Shown: piece after piece, positions 54,370 through 64,000 of the stretch
Position numbering within the stretch: position 1 is the first letter of the stretch
Layout: every line of letters begins with the position of its first letter
From: Crossaster papposus
Lineage: Eukaryota; Echinodermata; Asteroidea; Velatida; Solasteridae
DNA length: 64,000 nt
Direction of reading: 5' to 3'
Assembly: GCA_037893245.1 (NCBI GenBank)
Contig: JBAIAA010000258.1
Span: 496,001-560,000, forward strand
The notes under the pieces: generated by a model
What the model was told of the DNA's origin: nothing
The model's database searches: none
The model's input: the letters and a program-made list of their open reading frames with translations, nothing else
Program-made: the position numbers and the translations under genes

Positions 54370-55384
54370 TTTGTCACAATAAGTCAGTAATTGTGAGAAG
54401 CTTACCGTGAAAGTTCATCAGCTTGTAGGATGCCAGTTGAAATTGAAGATTAATGAGGATTTATTTGGTGAAAGTTTTGGTAACGGGACGGAACAACATA
54501 AATAGCGTGTCTACTCCTCTAATATGCATGCTGCCTGCGTCTCGTGATTTTTAACAGGAATCGTACGGGAAACAATACGAACCACTTCGGGATTTCTGAT
54601 TTACATCATCGTGAAAATCATGATTAAAACAAACCAACAGGCCGGCCATCTGACAGTGCGCCCTCAACTGACGTAATGCAGTCAAGTTTTTAAATTGCAT
54701 ATTCATATCCACGATCGACAGACAATTTCGCGACATTTATGCACGATGAACGTTACATTTTGCGCAGTAGCGATAGGTTTCGGAGTGTTTTTAGAGAGAT
54801 AATGTTGAAATATTTAAGTATCGACAATGTGAAGCAAAGAAATTTGCCCAAAAGGCAACACGAAAGGAATAAATCATTTTTTTAACGTTCAGAACCTGTG
54901 ATTGAGAAGTGGTCGACGCGCACGAATTCGAAGCCGAAAACGAAGCTGGCGCTCAACTGGTACTATGTTTCCACCGCATAACCAAGGGAGTATAAAGTGG
55001 GGCACCAGCTCAAATAACACGGGATGCGCCGCCCAATCGCGAACAACAAACTCGGCAACAACTTGGCCACCGAGCGAGCAAGGCGGATACAATTAATTTG
55101 CGAAGGCTTCGTGTAACGCAGTAGCTGCCGCTTAATCGCGAACAGCCAACAATTCGGCAACCGAGTTACGGTATACGATTTCGGGAAGGCTTTGGCCCGA
55201 ACTCCGGCAAGGACAATGCAAAAATAATGCAATAGTTTACGCAAAAAGGCCCACACACATCAACCAGCAATCGTAAAGCGACTACACGTTTATCAGTAAC
55301 GTCTGTTTCTCCAAATCTCACCACGGACGAATATGAGTTTTTTTAAAAATCTTATTCCCCGGGGGATTCGTCGTCGCGAACGAT
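54370..55384. other. LINE 5' leader and GC-richer spacer
   Basis: 54370-54880 is the probable 5' leader of the minus LINE. 54890-55260 has two related segments (CCGCCCAATCGCGAACAAC / CCGCTTAATCGCGAACAGC), perhaps the 5' leader of the next, plus-strand LINE. No gene. Confidence 0.4.
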
Positions 55385-56055
55385 ATGGCACCCCGCCGCA
55401 CCGACGCCGGCGGCACACACGCACGGCGACGAGTCGCCCGACCAAAAGCGCCGCGTCTTTCCAACATGGCGCCAACCATGCGCCAACTAAACAATGAAGT
55501 TTGGTTTTGTCCTAATTGTCTTGCCACCACATTTTCCCATTTAACGGTTTGGATCCTAATGAATTTGAAATTGTAATTTATAAATTGGATTCACGCGACA
55601 GTAAGGCTATTAATTTGAAACCATGACTGTCTTAAATTGTACTGCTCCTGAACTGCCCATTATTAATGATCCTGAAAATCCGCAACCCTCCACTATTGAT
55701 TCTTGTTATTATTCATATGATCATTTTAAAGATCTCGTTAATTGTGATACTCTTGATAATTTTTCACTTTTGCATTTAAATATCAGAAGTTTATTCAAAA
55801 ACATTGACAATCTCAAAAGTTTCCTCCAGTCTTTTAATCATAATATTCTTTAATCGCTTTGAGTGAGACTTGGTATTATAGTTTCAGCATGAGTATTTTA
55901 AATATGCCTGGAGACACAAATGGCAGAAATGGGAGAGGTGTTGCCTTATATATATCCACAAATTTGTCTTATGTTCCACGGCCTGATCTAAAAGCTATGG
56001 GTGATGATTCATTATAATGTATCTTTGCTGAGATTGTTACTTCTAGTAACCACAC

Positions 56056-56228
56056 TGTAATAATAGGCAAGAGACTCTGACTGAGAGTACGAGTACGATG
56101 TTTATTGTATCATGACTAAATCCAAGATGGCAACTTACACCAAGTGTTTACATGTGACACCTAACCAATACTAGTCACAAGAGGGCGGTATGACAATATA
56201 CAATAGATGTGTATATGCTCATTCTACA
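56056..56228 (-). repeat. 3' LTR of Ty3/gypsy element
   Basis: 173 bp; same sequence as the 5' LTR at 60618-60790. Next to it inside the element are G/A-rich minus-strand tracts (complement of C/T runs at 56229-56350) that may hold the polypurine tract. Confidence 0.93.
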
Positions 56229-56586
56229 TCTCCCCTTAAGTCTGATTATGTAACTTTCCAAATGAGTTATAGCATTTCTCCCCATTATTTTTTTAATTAA
56301 TTGTTTTTTTTTTGGGGGGGGGGGGTATTTTCATCTCCCCGCAAATTCAACAACAAACTTTTCAAAGCTACTTGCTTTTTTTTTTTTTTTTTAGAAAGTC
56401 GATGTTTTTTTTTACTTTTGTTTTGTTTTCAAAGAATCTAAACAACAGGTTATTTTGCACAGCAAAACGACAACAGATTAAATGTGACCAATAACAAAGG
56501 CAATGTTTAAATGAACAACAACAAAGTCAATGTTTCCGTGTCCACAGTTCTTAAGTTCACAGTTCTTAAGTTCACAGTTCTTAAGT

Positions 56587-59500
56587 TCACAGATCCAAAC
56601 GGACAGGGGGTTTCACGATACGCCCTGAGCGAGTTTTTGTTTCCACAACTGGTGGATTGGTTTGCGTTTTGTCCGGAGTTGCTGGAGTTTTGTCGGGAGT
56701 TGCTGGAATTTGAGTGTTATCATGAGTTATTGTGGGAGTGTTTGGAGTTTCCCGGTGATGTTCCGTAGGAACTGGAGTCTCAGGTGTTGCGCTGGATGTG
56801 TGAACTAGTGCACCGCGGTTGCGTCGTACTGTACCCTGGTCACTTTTAACAATGTATGACCGGGGTGAGTGAGTTTTTTCCACTATCTGACCTGTGCGTT
56901 TTTGGTCACGAATCCACACAGGGTCACCTGGTCGGAGAGTGGGTAGTTCTCGCGCACTGTGTCTGCGGTTGAAAGAGTTCTCTTGGGCCGATCGATAGGC
57001 GTCTTCCTTTCCGCGTACCTTAGAGTGATTTGGCAGACTTGGCGCGAGTGTCATTGGTAGGACAGGAAGTTGTGTTCTCAATCGTCTTCCCATCAGTAGC
57101 TCACTAGGGGATAGGCCATTTTGTAGTGGGGTTGACCTATAAGTGAGGAGAGCAAGATATGGGTCAGAGTTCTTCTTCAGAAGAGCTTTTGCAGTGCGGA
57201 CGGCTCTCTCTGCCTCACCATTAGCCTGTGGATACCTTGGCGAGCTGGTCACGTGTGTAAATCCATAGGTTGCTGCGAACTGTTGAAAAGTCTCAGCACT
57301 GAATTGGGGGCCATTGTCGGACATGACGACGTCTGGAATCCCGTGTACTGCAAATATCTGTTTCAGTAGATTAATCACGCTCTGTGATTTTTGTTCATTG
57401 AGCTGTTTGATTTCCATCCACCTGGAGTAATAGTCGATCACTATAAGATAAACTTTCCCTTGGTGCTGAAAAAGATCTGTACCTAATCTTTCCCACGGGC
57501 GCGATGGAAATGAGGCTGACATAAGCGGTTCCTTGATCTCGGGACGTTCCTTTGCACATGTGGTGCAATTTGTGACCAGTTGCTCAATACTTTTTGACAG
57601 TCCAGGCCACCATACTGATGTCTGTGAACGTGCTCGACACTTTGTGATGCCAAGGTGTCCCTGATGTATGCAGTCGAGGATTTCGAGTCGCATTCTTCTG
57701 GGGATCACAATGCGTTCATCGTACAGGAGCAAATCATCGACGATTGCGAGATGGTTTCTGCTCTGCCAATATTGTCGAAGCAACGGTGAATGGGGCATGT
57801 ATGTAGGCCAGCCTTGTGAACAATACTGTCTGATTTGCGAGCATTCTTCATCTGCTCGCTGGGCTTGGCCAATGTCACGGAGGCGTTGCGAAGTTGCAGG
57901 CAATGCATGTAACACAGACGATGCGAAATTGTCGATCTCTGCAATGAGTTCGATGTCGGAATTTCCTGGCATACCGACTGGAGCTCGTGAAAGTGCGTCT
58001 GCTGTGAGTTGATGCTTGCCAGGCACATACATGACTATCGGGTTGAACCGCATTAATCTGAGACGAAACCGTAGAATGCGCGGAGGCATTTTGGAGAGTT
58101 CGGTTGTACTTAGTAGAGGAACCAGAGGCTTATGATCGGTCTCTACTGTGAAGTGTAATCCCAGAACGTATTCGTTGAATTTCTCACATGCCCAAGTTGT
58201 TGCCAACGCTTCCTTTTCAATGACAGCGTATCGTTTTTCCGTGTCACTCAGAGATCGCGATGCGTAACAAATAGGGCGGCGATTGCCATCATCCTGTATT
58301 TGTAGCAGAACTGCACCGATACCTGCTTGAGATGCATCGGCTGCGATGATCGTTGGGCGGTTTGGGTCATAGTGAGCGAGTATTTCAGACGAAACTAGCA
58401 TGTCTTTGATTCGCTGGAACGACTTCTGTTGCATCTCGCCCCAATACCAGCAATTGTCTTTCCGTAGTAGTTGTCTCAGTGGTTCGTTGAACTCAGCTAG
58501 GGATGGAATGAATTTACCCAACTGATTTACCATACCCATAAAGCGTTGTAGCTCTGTAATGTTAGTGGGTACCGGGAACTGAGCGATTGCTGTTGTCTTG
58601 CGTGTGTCCACACTAAGTCCAGATTCATTGACAATGTGGCCAAGGAACTTGATTGTTCCTTTTGAAAACTCGCATTTATCATTAAGTGTCAGTCCCGCGT
58701 CCTGTAAACGTTGTAGGGTTGCTCTCACCCGACTATCGTGTTCTGTCTGATTGGTACTGTGGATGAGGACATCATCCATATGACAGATGACTCCATCAAG
58801 TCCCTCGAGGATTAATGACATTGTGCGTTGAAAAATTTCTGGCGCTGAGCTTATACCGAATGGCAGTCTGTTGAAACAGTATCGACCGAATGGTGTAATG
58901 AATGTCGTCAACAGTTTTGAGTCGTCATCCAGTGGAAGTTGCCAGAAACCGCTATTAGCATCGAGCTTGGTGAAAATCTTGCTTTTGCCGAGTTTAGCAA
59001 GACTTTCGTCGACCGAAGACATAGGATGTAGCTCGCGTTCCACTCCTTTGTTCAGCTGTGTGAGGTCAACGCATATCCGTATGTTACCGTTAGACTTAGG
59101 TACAGGGACGATTCCAGAGCACCACGCAGTGGGCACTGTCACTGGAGAAATCACTCCCTGCGTGATCATTTTGTCAATTTCGGATTTCACCTTTGGAAGT
59201 AGTGGATGTGGAATTTTCCGTGGTGAACACAGTCGAACAGGCTTTACATCTTGGCGTAGCGTTATATGGTACTCATTCATTAATCTTCCCAAACCTGTGA
59301 AAAGCTTTGGAAATTCTGCACGGAAATCGGCTGATGTAGACCCGGTTTGTACCTCATTGATTCGTTGTATGAGGCCAAGTTCAACGCATGCTGTTTTACT
59401 TAGCAATGAGCATTTCTGGTCCTTGATGATGAATACGCGTTCTCTGATTTGTTTGCGACGATACTGAAGTGTGGCGTTGAGCATGCCTAGCACTGGAAGC

Positions 59501-60588
59501 GGAGTGTTACCTGGCCCACGAAGGGATTGGCTTGTCGAGATAAGTGTTAGTCCAGATAACCATGGCTCATTGTCGCTAACAACGGAAACTGTCGCTCCTG
59601 TGTCCAACTTGAAGCGTGTGTTGTGTCCATTGACAGATATGTCGGCATTCCAGTAATCCTTATTACTGGAGATTTCACCAAGGAATGGCAAGTCATCATC
59701 ATATTCGTGATCCTGCACTTCATGGTCATATTCGTGATCCTGCACTTCATGTACTCTTGTCGATGTGTACATTGGACTGCGGCAAACCGCCTTGTAATGT
59801 CCCTGTTTTTTACAATTAGCACAAATTGTATCTTTGGCTGGGCAATTTGAGCGCTTGTGTCGTTCTTTCCCACACCATTGACATGCAGTGTCCTGGCTGG
59901 GATGTGGATTAGACTGTGCACTTTTTGATTTTCCAGTTGTACTCGTTCCCTTTTTCTCGCGATAGGATGCAGTGGACCGGAGGTGATCAACTTGTGTCCG
60001 TTGTGTTTCGCCTCTCACAATATCTCGGTTCTGTTGACGAGACTCAGCTTGCCGGCAAAGCTGTACAGCTCTGTCAAGAGTGAGGTCAGATTTGGATTGG
60101 AGATTATCAGAAAGTTTATCATCGGTGACACCAACGACAATCCTGTCTCTGATTAAGCTATCTTTGAGTTCAGCATACTCACAGTGGTCTGCTAGCCTGT
60201 ATAGGTCTTGAATAAATACATCCATCGGTTCCCCTGGCTGTTGCTTGTGTTTATTGAAGCGAGCCCTCTCCACAATAATGTTTCGGCGACCTTCATAGTG
60301 TTTGTTCAATGCTTGTACCACTTCATCATATTCTGCGGTGTCTTCCGAGATCCTTAAAGTTATTAATATATCATCGGCACAATCTCCCATAGCATACAGA
60401 AGAGTGCTAACCTGTTCGTGGTCCGGTTTCTTTGTAAGACCCGAAGCAACACGATACCGCTCGAAACGTCTGATCCATTTTGGCCACAGTTCGCTTTGTT
60501 GAGGTCCGTTTCCGCCGTCAAATTCAGTCGGAAGTGGGAGTTGAGTTGTGACCTGTGGCTGGCCAGCTTGTTGTGGAGTTGTTGGCAT
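56587..60588 (-). CDS. Ty3/gypsy Gag-Pol polyprotein
   Basis: Uninterrupted 1333-codon ORF. Gag capsid-like region ~25-200 (ELWPKWIRRFERYRVASG; YRLADHCEYAELKDSLI), two zinc knuckles ~236-269 (CQWCGKERHKRSNC, CANCKKQGHYKAVC), a short EVQDHEYD duplication ~281-296, aspartic protease with LDTGATVSVV ~328, RT ~460-640 (NIRICVDLTQLNKGV; KLDANSGFWQLPL; CHMDDVLIHS), RNase H ~735-860 (IIAADASQAGIGAVLL; TVETDHKPLVPL; TADALSRAP), integrase with H2C2 zinc finger (GHLGITKCRARSQTSVWWPG) and DDE core (GTDLFQHQGKVYL, MSDNGPQFSA, QANGEAERAV). No chromodomain is seen. Gag and Pol are fused in one frame with no stop or slip site. Confidence 0.96.
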   Translation of the reverse strand: MPTTPQQAGQPQVTTQLPLPTEFDGGNGPQQSELWPKWIRRFERYRVASGLTKKPDHEQVSTLLYAMGDCADDILITLRISEDTAEYDEVVQALNKHYEGRRNIIVERARFNKHKQQPGEPMDVFIQDLYRLADHCEYAELKDSLIRDRIVVGVTDDKLSDNLQSKSDLTLDRAVQLCRQAESRQQNRDIVRGETQRTQVDHLRSTASYREKKGTSTTGKSKSAQSNPHPSQDTACQWCGKERHKRSNCPAKDTICANCKKQGHYKAVCRSPMYTSTRVHEVQDHEYDHEVQDHEYDDDLPFLGEISSNKDYWNADISVNGHNTRFKLDTGATVSVVSDNEPWLSGLTLISTSQSLRGPGNTPLPVLGMLNATLQYRRKQIRERVFIIKDQKCSLLSKTACVELGLIQRINEVQTGSTSADFRAEFPKLFTGLGRLMNEYHITLRQDVKPVRLCSPRKIPHPLLPKVKSEIDKMITQGVISPVTVPTAWCSGIVPVPKSNGNIRICVDLTQLNKGVERELHPMSSVDESLAKLGKSKIFTKLDANSGFWQLPLDDDSKLLTTFITPFGRYCFNRLPFGISSAPEIFQRTMSLILEGLDGVICHMDDVLIHSTNQTEHDSRVRATLQRLQDAGLTLNDKCEFSKGTIKFLGHIVNESGLSVDTRKTTAIAQFPVPTNITELQRFMGMVNQLGKFIPSLAEFNEPLRQLLRKDNCWYWGEMQQKSFQRIKDMLVSSEILAHYDPNRPTIIAADASQAGIGAVLLQIQDDGNRRPICYASRSLSDTEKRYAVIEKEALATTWACEKFNEYVLGLHFTVETDHKPLVPLLSTTELSKMPPRILRFRLRLMRFNPIVMYVPGKHQLTADALSRAPVGMPGNSDIELIAEIDNFASSVLHALPATSQRLRDIGQAQRADEECSQIRQYCSQGWPTYMPHSPLLRQYWQSRNHLAIVDDLLLYDERIVIPRRMRLEILDCIHQGHLGITKCRARSQTSVWWPGLSKSIEQLVTNCTTCAKERPEIKEPLMSASFPSRPWERLGTDLFQHQGKVYLIVIDYYSRWMEIKQLNEQKSQSVINLLKQIFAVHGIPDVVMSDNGPQFSAETFQQFAATYGFTHVTSSPRYPQANGEAERAVRTAKALLKKNSDPYLALLTYRSTPLQNGLSPSELLMGRRLRTQLPVLPMTLAPSLPNHSKVRGKEDAYRSAQENSFNRRHSARELPTLRPGDPVWIRDQKRTGQIVEKTHSPRSYIVKSDQGTVRRNRGALVHTSSATPETPVPTEHHRETPNTPTITHDNTQIPATPDKTPATPDKTQTNPPVVETKTRSGRIVKPPVRLDL

Positions 60589-60617
60589 GTTTTAGGTTGA
60601 GATCACCGCTGCCACCA

Positions 60618-60790
60618 TGTAATAATAGGCAAGAGACTCTGACTGAGAGTACGAGTACGATGTTTATTGTATCATGACTAAATCCAAGATGGCAACTTAC
60701 ACCAAGTGTTTACATGTGACACCTAACCAATACTAGTCACAAGAGGGCGGTATGACAATATACAATAGATGTGTATATGCTCATTCTACA
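60618..60790 (-). repeat. 5' LTR of Ty3/gypsy element
   Basis: 173 bp, expected to carry the promoter. It is followed on the minus strand by the primer-binding site and then the gag-pol start 29 nt downstream. Confidence 0.93.
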
Positions 60791-61383
60791 CACACAAACA
60801 TTATTTTTGGGGCTATATAGGGCACCAGATGTTAATTTTAACAATTTTCTTACTCGCTTCCAAAGTTTGCTTGACCAAGTGTCCAAAGAAAACAAGCATA
60901 TGCTAATCACTGGTGATTTTAATATATATAAATTTACTCAGTTTTGAACACAGTAGCCAACCACAGGAATTCCTTAATGAAATATATTCTTCCGCTTGCA
61001 TACCATTAATTAATACACCCACTAGAGTTAAAAATGCATCAGCAACCCTTATAGAAAAAAATTTTCTCTCAAATATCCTACCTATTCCGAAATCTGCAAT
61101 TGTACTGGCAGACATATCTGATCATTTTCCTATTTTTACTTCTTTTCCATTTGCTAAAAAAAACACCTCTAATCTTGAAAATATTTGTGTACGTGATTAT
61201 TCACATGAAAATCTATTAAATTTAAATCAACAACTTAATTCCAGTGATTGGAGTTCAGTTTTTAATGCACAGGATGCCAATTCTGCATTTGATAATTTCA
61301 CTAACATTTTTAATACAAAATATGATAAGCATATCCCTTTGAAACGTAGCAAGGTAAATTCAACGTCGTGGGAGGAATTTTAA

Positions 61384-61793
61384 AATAATGAGATTTTAAA
61401 TATTTACCTCTTTTTGCACTTCAATCTATTATCCTGTTCTCACTTAACCTATTTTCTTACTATAGAATTACTTAAAAAAGTTATAAACCTTAACGAGTGT
61501 TAGTTGTGTTATTTCCGCATGAATTAATCACTGATAGCAAACTATATTAAATTCAACCGAAATTGTAATTGGACTTTTTCTTTTCTTATTTTCCCCCCAA
61601 AAAACTTATTTAAATCCTAATAAAAGTTCAATGTAAACTTAAAGTGATAATTAACAACAAATTCTATGCCTTTCACTCACGTCAGGCAATGGAAGAATTA
61701 TTATACGACGTCCATTCGCGCGCCGGAATGAAAGTCCTACTAATGTATATAGGTCTTTCATTCATGTCAGGGAATGGAAGTCCTACAATTATT
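61384..61793. other. Spacer without recognised gene
   Basis: AT-rich. A CATTC..GTCAGG.AATGGAAG motif occurs twice (61675-61695, 61770-61790), ahead of the tandem duplication. Confidence 0.4.
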
Positions 61794-62446
61794 GTAGGAC
61801 AATACTGGTGAGTTAAGGATTCTATTTATAATTGTGTTACGGATTATTGTTCATAATTTGTGGTGTAATTTGTGTGTAATTTTTAGACATGTCTTCCCGC
61901 CAGAACTCTATGCCTGACCGATTAATTTGCTCTGATTTACGAAAACTTCCCTTATGTTTGTTCCTTAGAACTTCATTTTATGTCAAGGCAAGAAAGCTAA
62001 ATGTGTAGATTGGAGAGCAAGATGTATATGGCCTTTATGCTCAGTGATGTTTACTACTTTAGTGGAAGTTATTATTGACCAATTTATGTTTGTATAACTA
62101 CATTGGGTGTGTGTTCTTGTACAACCAAAGACTTGTAGGACAATACTGGTGAGTTAAGGATTATATTTATAATTGTGTTACGGATTATTGGTCATAATTT
62201 GTGGTGTAATTTGTGTGTAATTTTTAGACATGTCTTCCCGCCAGAACTTTATGCCTGACCGATTAATTTGCTCTGATTTACGAAAACTTCCCTTATGTTT
62301 GTTCCTTGGAACTTCCTTTTATGTCAAGGCCAGAAAGCTAAATGTGTAGATTGGAGAGCAAGATGTATATGGCCTTTATGCTCAGTGATGTTTACTACTT
62401 TAGTGGAAGTTATTATTGACCAATTTATGTTTGTATAACTACATTA
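61794..62446 (+). repeat. Tandem duplication, 341 bp period
   Basis: 61794-62134 and 62135-62446 are near-identical (unit starts GTAGGACAATACTGGTGAG and carries ATGTCTTCCCGCCAGAAC). The second copy is missing about 30 bp at its end. The composition, followed by AATAAA at 62588, suggests a 3' UTR or non-coding transcript. Confidence 0.9.
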
Positions 62447-62587
62447 AGTAGCGTTACACCTAGCAGCGTTTTCTAGTTGAGGACATCTTGAGCTTAGAGA
62501 GAACAGTTCTGTAAGATAATTTTCATGGAGTGTCTTGTGATAGAAACTTAAAGGAAACATGTAATAAGGATTTTGTTTGCTTAAATC

Positions 62588-62593
62588 AATAAA
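62588..62593 (+). promoter_or_regulatory. Polyadenylation signal AATAAA
   Basis: Canonical hexamer with GT-rich sequence 20-35 nt downstream (TGTGTGTGGTTGTG). It may end the transcript containing the 341 bp duplication. Confidence 0.5.
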
Positions 62594-62870
62594 GTATAAT
62601 GCTGACAACAACATTATGTGTGTGGTTGTGTTTATTTTCTGTGATAAATGGGGGACAATAATTTTGGAAAATGTTGGTCAAACCACTCCGCCCCTCGAAG
62701 GGAAGCCTCATTAACATAAAACCTCGCGAGGGGTATGACGAAAATCGAGGCAGTGACTCGACACGCTGCTACCCGGCCTACCGAATACTGACTGCGCGCA
62801 TTGCAACAAGTGTCCGTCTTTACATGTTTTTTCAATCTGAATCAGGGTAAAAATACAACAGTTTTCGGTC

Positions 62871-63008
62871 ATGCCGACTAGGTGTGTAGCTGCTAGAACT
62901 ACTAAAGATAAAGTAAGGCTCCATTTGTTTCCGGCTGATCCTAAATATCGGAGGATTTGGACAGCCAAATTAAAGCTTACCAGAGCGAAGTGGTCCGGGC
63001 GGGCCTAG
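62871..63008 (+). CDS. THAP-type zinc finger exon, partial
   Basis: ATG 62871 opens MPTRCVAARTTKDKVRLHLF then PADPKYRRIWTAKL and TRAKWSG. The MP..C start, the LHLFPADP turn and the conserved W in RRIW match the first half of a THAP domain. The usual second Cys of the first pair is not present (Arg-Thr in its place), and the frame stops at 63008 soon after RAKWSG, where a splice site in this exon type would be expected. The C-x2-H half is not found nearby. THAP proteins bind DNA, in host genes or P-element-type transposases; I cannot tell which, and the missing Cys suggests decay. Confidence 0.55.
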   Translation: MPTRCVAARTTKDKVRLHLFPADPKYRRIWTAKLKLTRAKWSGRA

Positions 63009-63037
63009 TGATTTTCGGCCCTCTGCAGCGAACATTT

Positions 63038-63190
63038 TTAGCGGTCGTGCTTCGACCCTAGAGGGACCCCATCTTTATCCTCGATCGGGTCCGTATCTGA
63101 ATAAGAAATACTGTGATTCGAATCAGACGAATCAGTACTGTTTTCGTTGGATTCACCAAAAAACGAGGAAGAACTTTCACGATCGTCCAT
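63038..63190 (-). CDS. Short acidic Ser/Asp-rich ORF, unknown
   Basis: 51 codons incl. stop: MDDRESSSSFFGESNENST then SSDSNHSISYSDTDPIED. Strong acidic/Ser bias and a clean ATG suggest a real first exon or the N-terminus of a broken gene, divergent to the THAP-type exon with 3' ends facing each other. No domain recognised. Confidence 0.3.
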   Translation of the reverse strand: MDDRESSSSFFGESNENSTDSSDSNHSISYSDTDPIEDKDGVPLGSKHDR

Positions 63191-64000
63191 GTGAAATTTG
63201 ATTGCCGCGCACAAAGCGTACGCGGTTCGTACACTGTGGGTACATTAAGCTTTACCTTACATACGTACTGTGGACATTCCTTTGTCTTCGTGTAGTTAAC
63301 AAACTTTGACTAAATACTCATTTTTCTCGCTTCCCCAAAACAAATGTACCCTCAAATTTGGATTATGGGCCTCTCAGCTGTCCCTTCTATCTTTTCTATA
63401 TATAACCCTAACCCGTTTTTCCTCTAGCGCTCTTTTTCGGAAACTGAAAAACGGATTGTGGACGTGTGCAAGTCCACAAACCGTAACCTCTTCCCGCATC
63501 GTGTGGACCTATATTGTTCGGAGGTCCACAGTGCGTATGCAAGACTAACTCACCAACACACAACAGGGTGTGCGACTGTGGCCACGCGAATCCGTCTCGT
63601 ACCTAGACGTCGCGTACCGACTATCGAGAATTTGTCCGGGTTCTGCCTCGGTTTACGTCATTCATTTTGAGTGGCCGCGAAATTTAAAAAGGGGGGTCAA
63701 TTTTTGGACGGCAAATTACCGCACTAAACGTACACTAGAACCAGTTTTGCTTTTTATTCACATTTAATACATATAAATCTAATAATTAAAAAAAAAATTC
63801 GTAATGAAAATGTTACACTGCATGTTTCCTTTAACGAAAATATACCTGAATGTCATGCAATTGGGCGTATTCGGCAAATTTTGGTCCCGTGACATTGGCG
63901 GCTACAGGACCTAATCGAAAATAGTCAGAAACATTTTGTCTGGGAACCAGATTATAGTGTGAATAACTAATAATAAAAACCAGAACACAAATTAACAATT
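63191..64000. other. Right-edge region without recognised gene
   Basis: Short open stretches only; AT-rich after 63740. Nothing I can support as coding or repeat. Confidence 0.4.

Larger units (their letters stand above)
56056..60790 (-). mobile_element. Ty3/gypsy LTR retrotransposon, apparently intact
   Basis: 4735 bp with 173 bp LTRs (56056-56228 and 60618-60790) that I read as identical, TG...CA ends and a CACAC duplication (56051-56055; 60791-60795). On the minus strand the primer-binding-type site TGGTGGCAGCGGTGATC directly follows the 5' LTR. One uninterrupted gag-pol ORF fills the interior. This is the youngest-looking insertion in the window. Confidence 0.96.
55385..61383 (+). pseudogene. 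Second CR1/L2-like LINE ORF2 fragment, split by Ty3/gypsy
   Basis: Plus-strand frames 55385-55576 (NEVWFCPNCLATTF, zinc-ribbon-like) and 55623-56050 (NFSLLHLNIRSLFKNIDNL, start of the endonuclease) continue after the LTR element at 60796 with GAIYRAPDVNF, ITGDFNI, a frame break near 60945, then ASATLIEKNFLSNILPIP and LADISDHFPIFTSF. The endonuclease part ends at 61383 and RT is absent, so the copy is truncated. It is the same family as the minus LINE at 49640-54369 (shared IDPxNPQ block, SYYS motif). Confidence 0.8.

Noticed and set aside
57668-59467. Plus-strand ORFs of 60-198 codons across 56.5-60.6 kb
   Set aside because: All are antisense to the intact Ty3/gypsy polyprotein, which shows clear catalytic motifs on the minus strand.
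1-64000. CRISPR arrays or bacterial operons
   Set aside because: No regularly spaced repeats with unique spacers; the minisatellites are gapless, and the gene content is eukaryotic transposons.

Overview
The window looks like repeat-dense nuclear DNA from a metazoan, most likely a marine invertebrate; mollusc, lancelet and hemichordate are all possible and I cannot separate them. Reasons: a Maverick/Polinton with capsid genes, a DIRS-type retroelement, CR1-like and I-like LINEs, a Ty3/gypsy element, PIF/Harbinger transposons with a MADF partner gene, exon-sized host coding fragments with splice signals, and no compact bacterial-style gene layout. Nearly all recognisable coding DNA belongs to mobile elements, and many are nested, so the order of insertion can be read.

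Layout. 1-1640: LINE reverse transcriptase running off the left edge, split by a Harbinger-like MITE (777-1471). 2107-34670: a Maverick/Polinton with ~100 bp terminal inverted repeats. It carries a packaging ATPase, major capsid protein, two tandem paralogs of a probable minor virion protein, several small conserved Polinton-type proteins, a DDE integrase and a protein-primed-type DNA polymerase B. Most genes have frameshifts or stops, so it is a relic; only the ATPase is clearly intact. No maturation protease is visible. Its polB gene is cut at 14018/32247 by an 18.2 kb insertion bounded by two ~780 bp direct copies of a short TIR element. Inside the insertion lie a degenerate DIRS-like element (RT-RNase H, tyrosine recombinase, SGNH-like domain), two large foldback palindromes, a 1145 bp tandem duplication with a tRNA-like module, and three host-like exons (signal peptide, discoidin, mucin-like).

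36224-48050: an I-like LINE on the minus strand, broken by a TTAA-flanked MITE (44748-45126) and by a 6.4 kb PIF/Harbinger transposon (36353-42786). The Harbinger MADF gene is itself split by a small LTR element without pol genes (37798-39373). 48435-48946 is a second Harbinger transposase exon. 49640-54369 is a CR1/L2-like LINE on the minus strand with a MITE at its ORF1/ORF2 junction. 55385-61383 is a related LINE on the plus strand, split in its endonuclease by an intact Ty3/gypsy element (56056-60790) with identical LTRs and a CACAC target duplication. 61794-64000 holds a tandem duplication near a polyadenylation signal, a truncated THAP-type zinc-finger exon and a short acidic ORF.

How the parts fit. 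The Maverick genes form a virion and replication module. Several share an AT-rich start-adjacent motif (GTTAC...TAAAATG), and a perfect 42 bp palindrome fills the gap between two convergent genes, hinting at a virus-like transcription scheme. Host or element reading frames resume in register across several insertions once one target duplication is discounted; this is the main support for the boundaries given.
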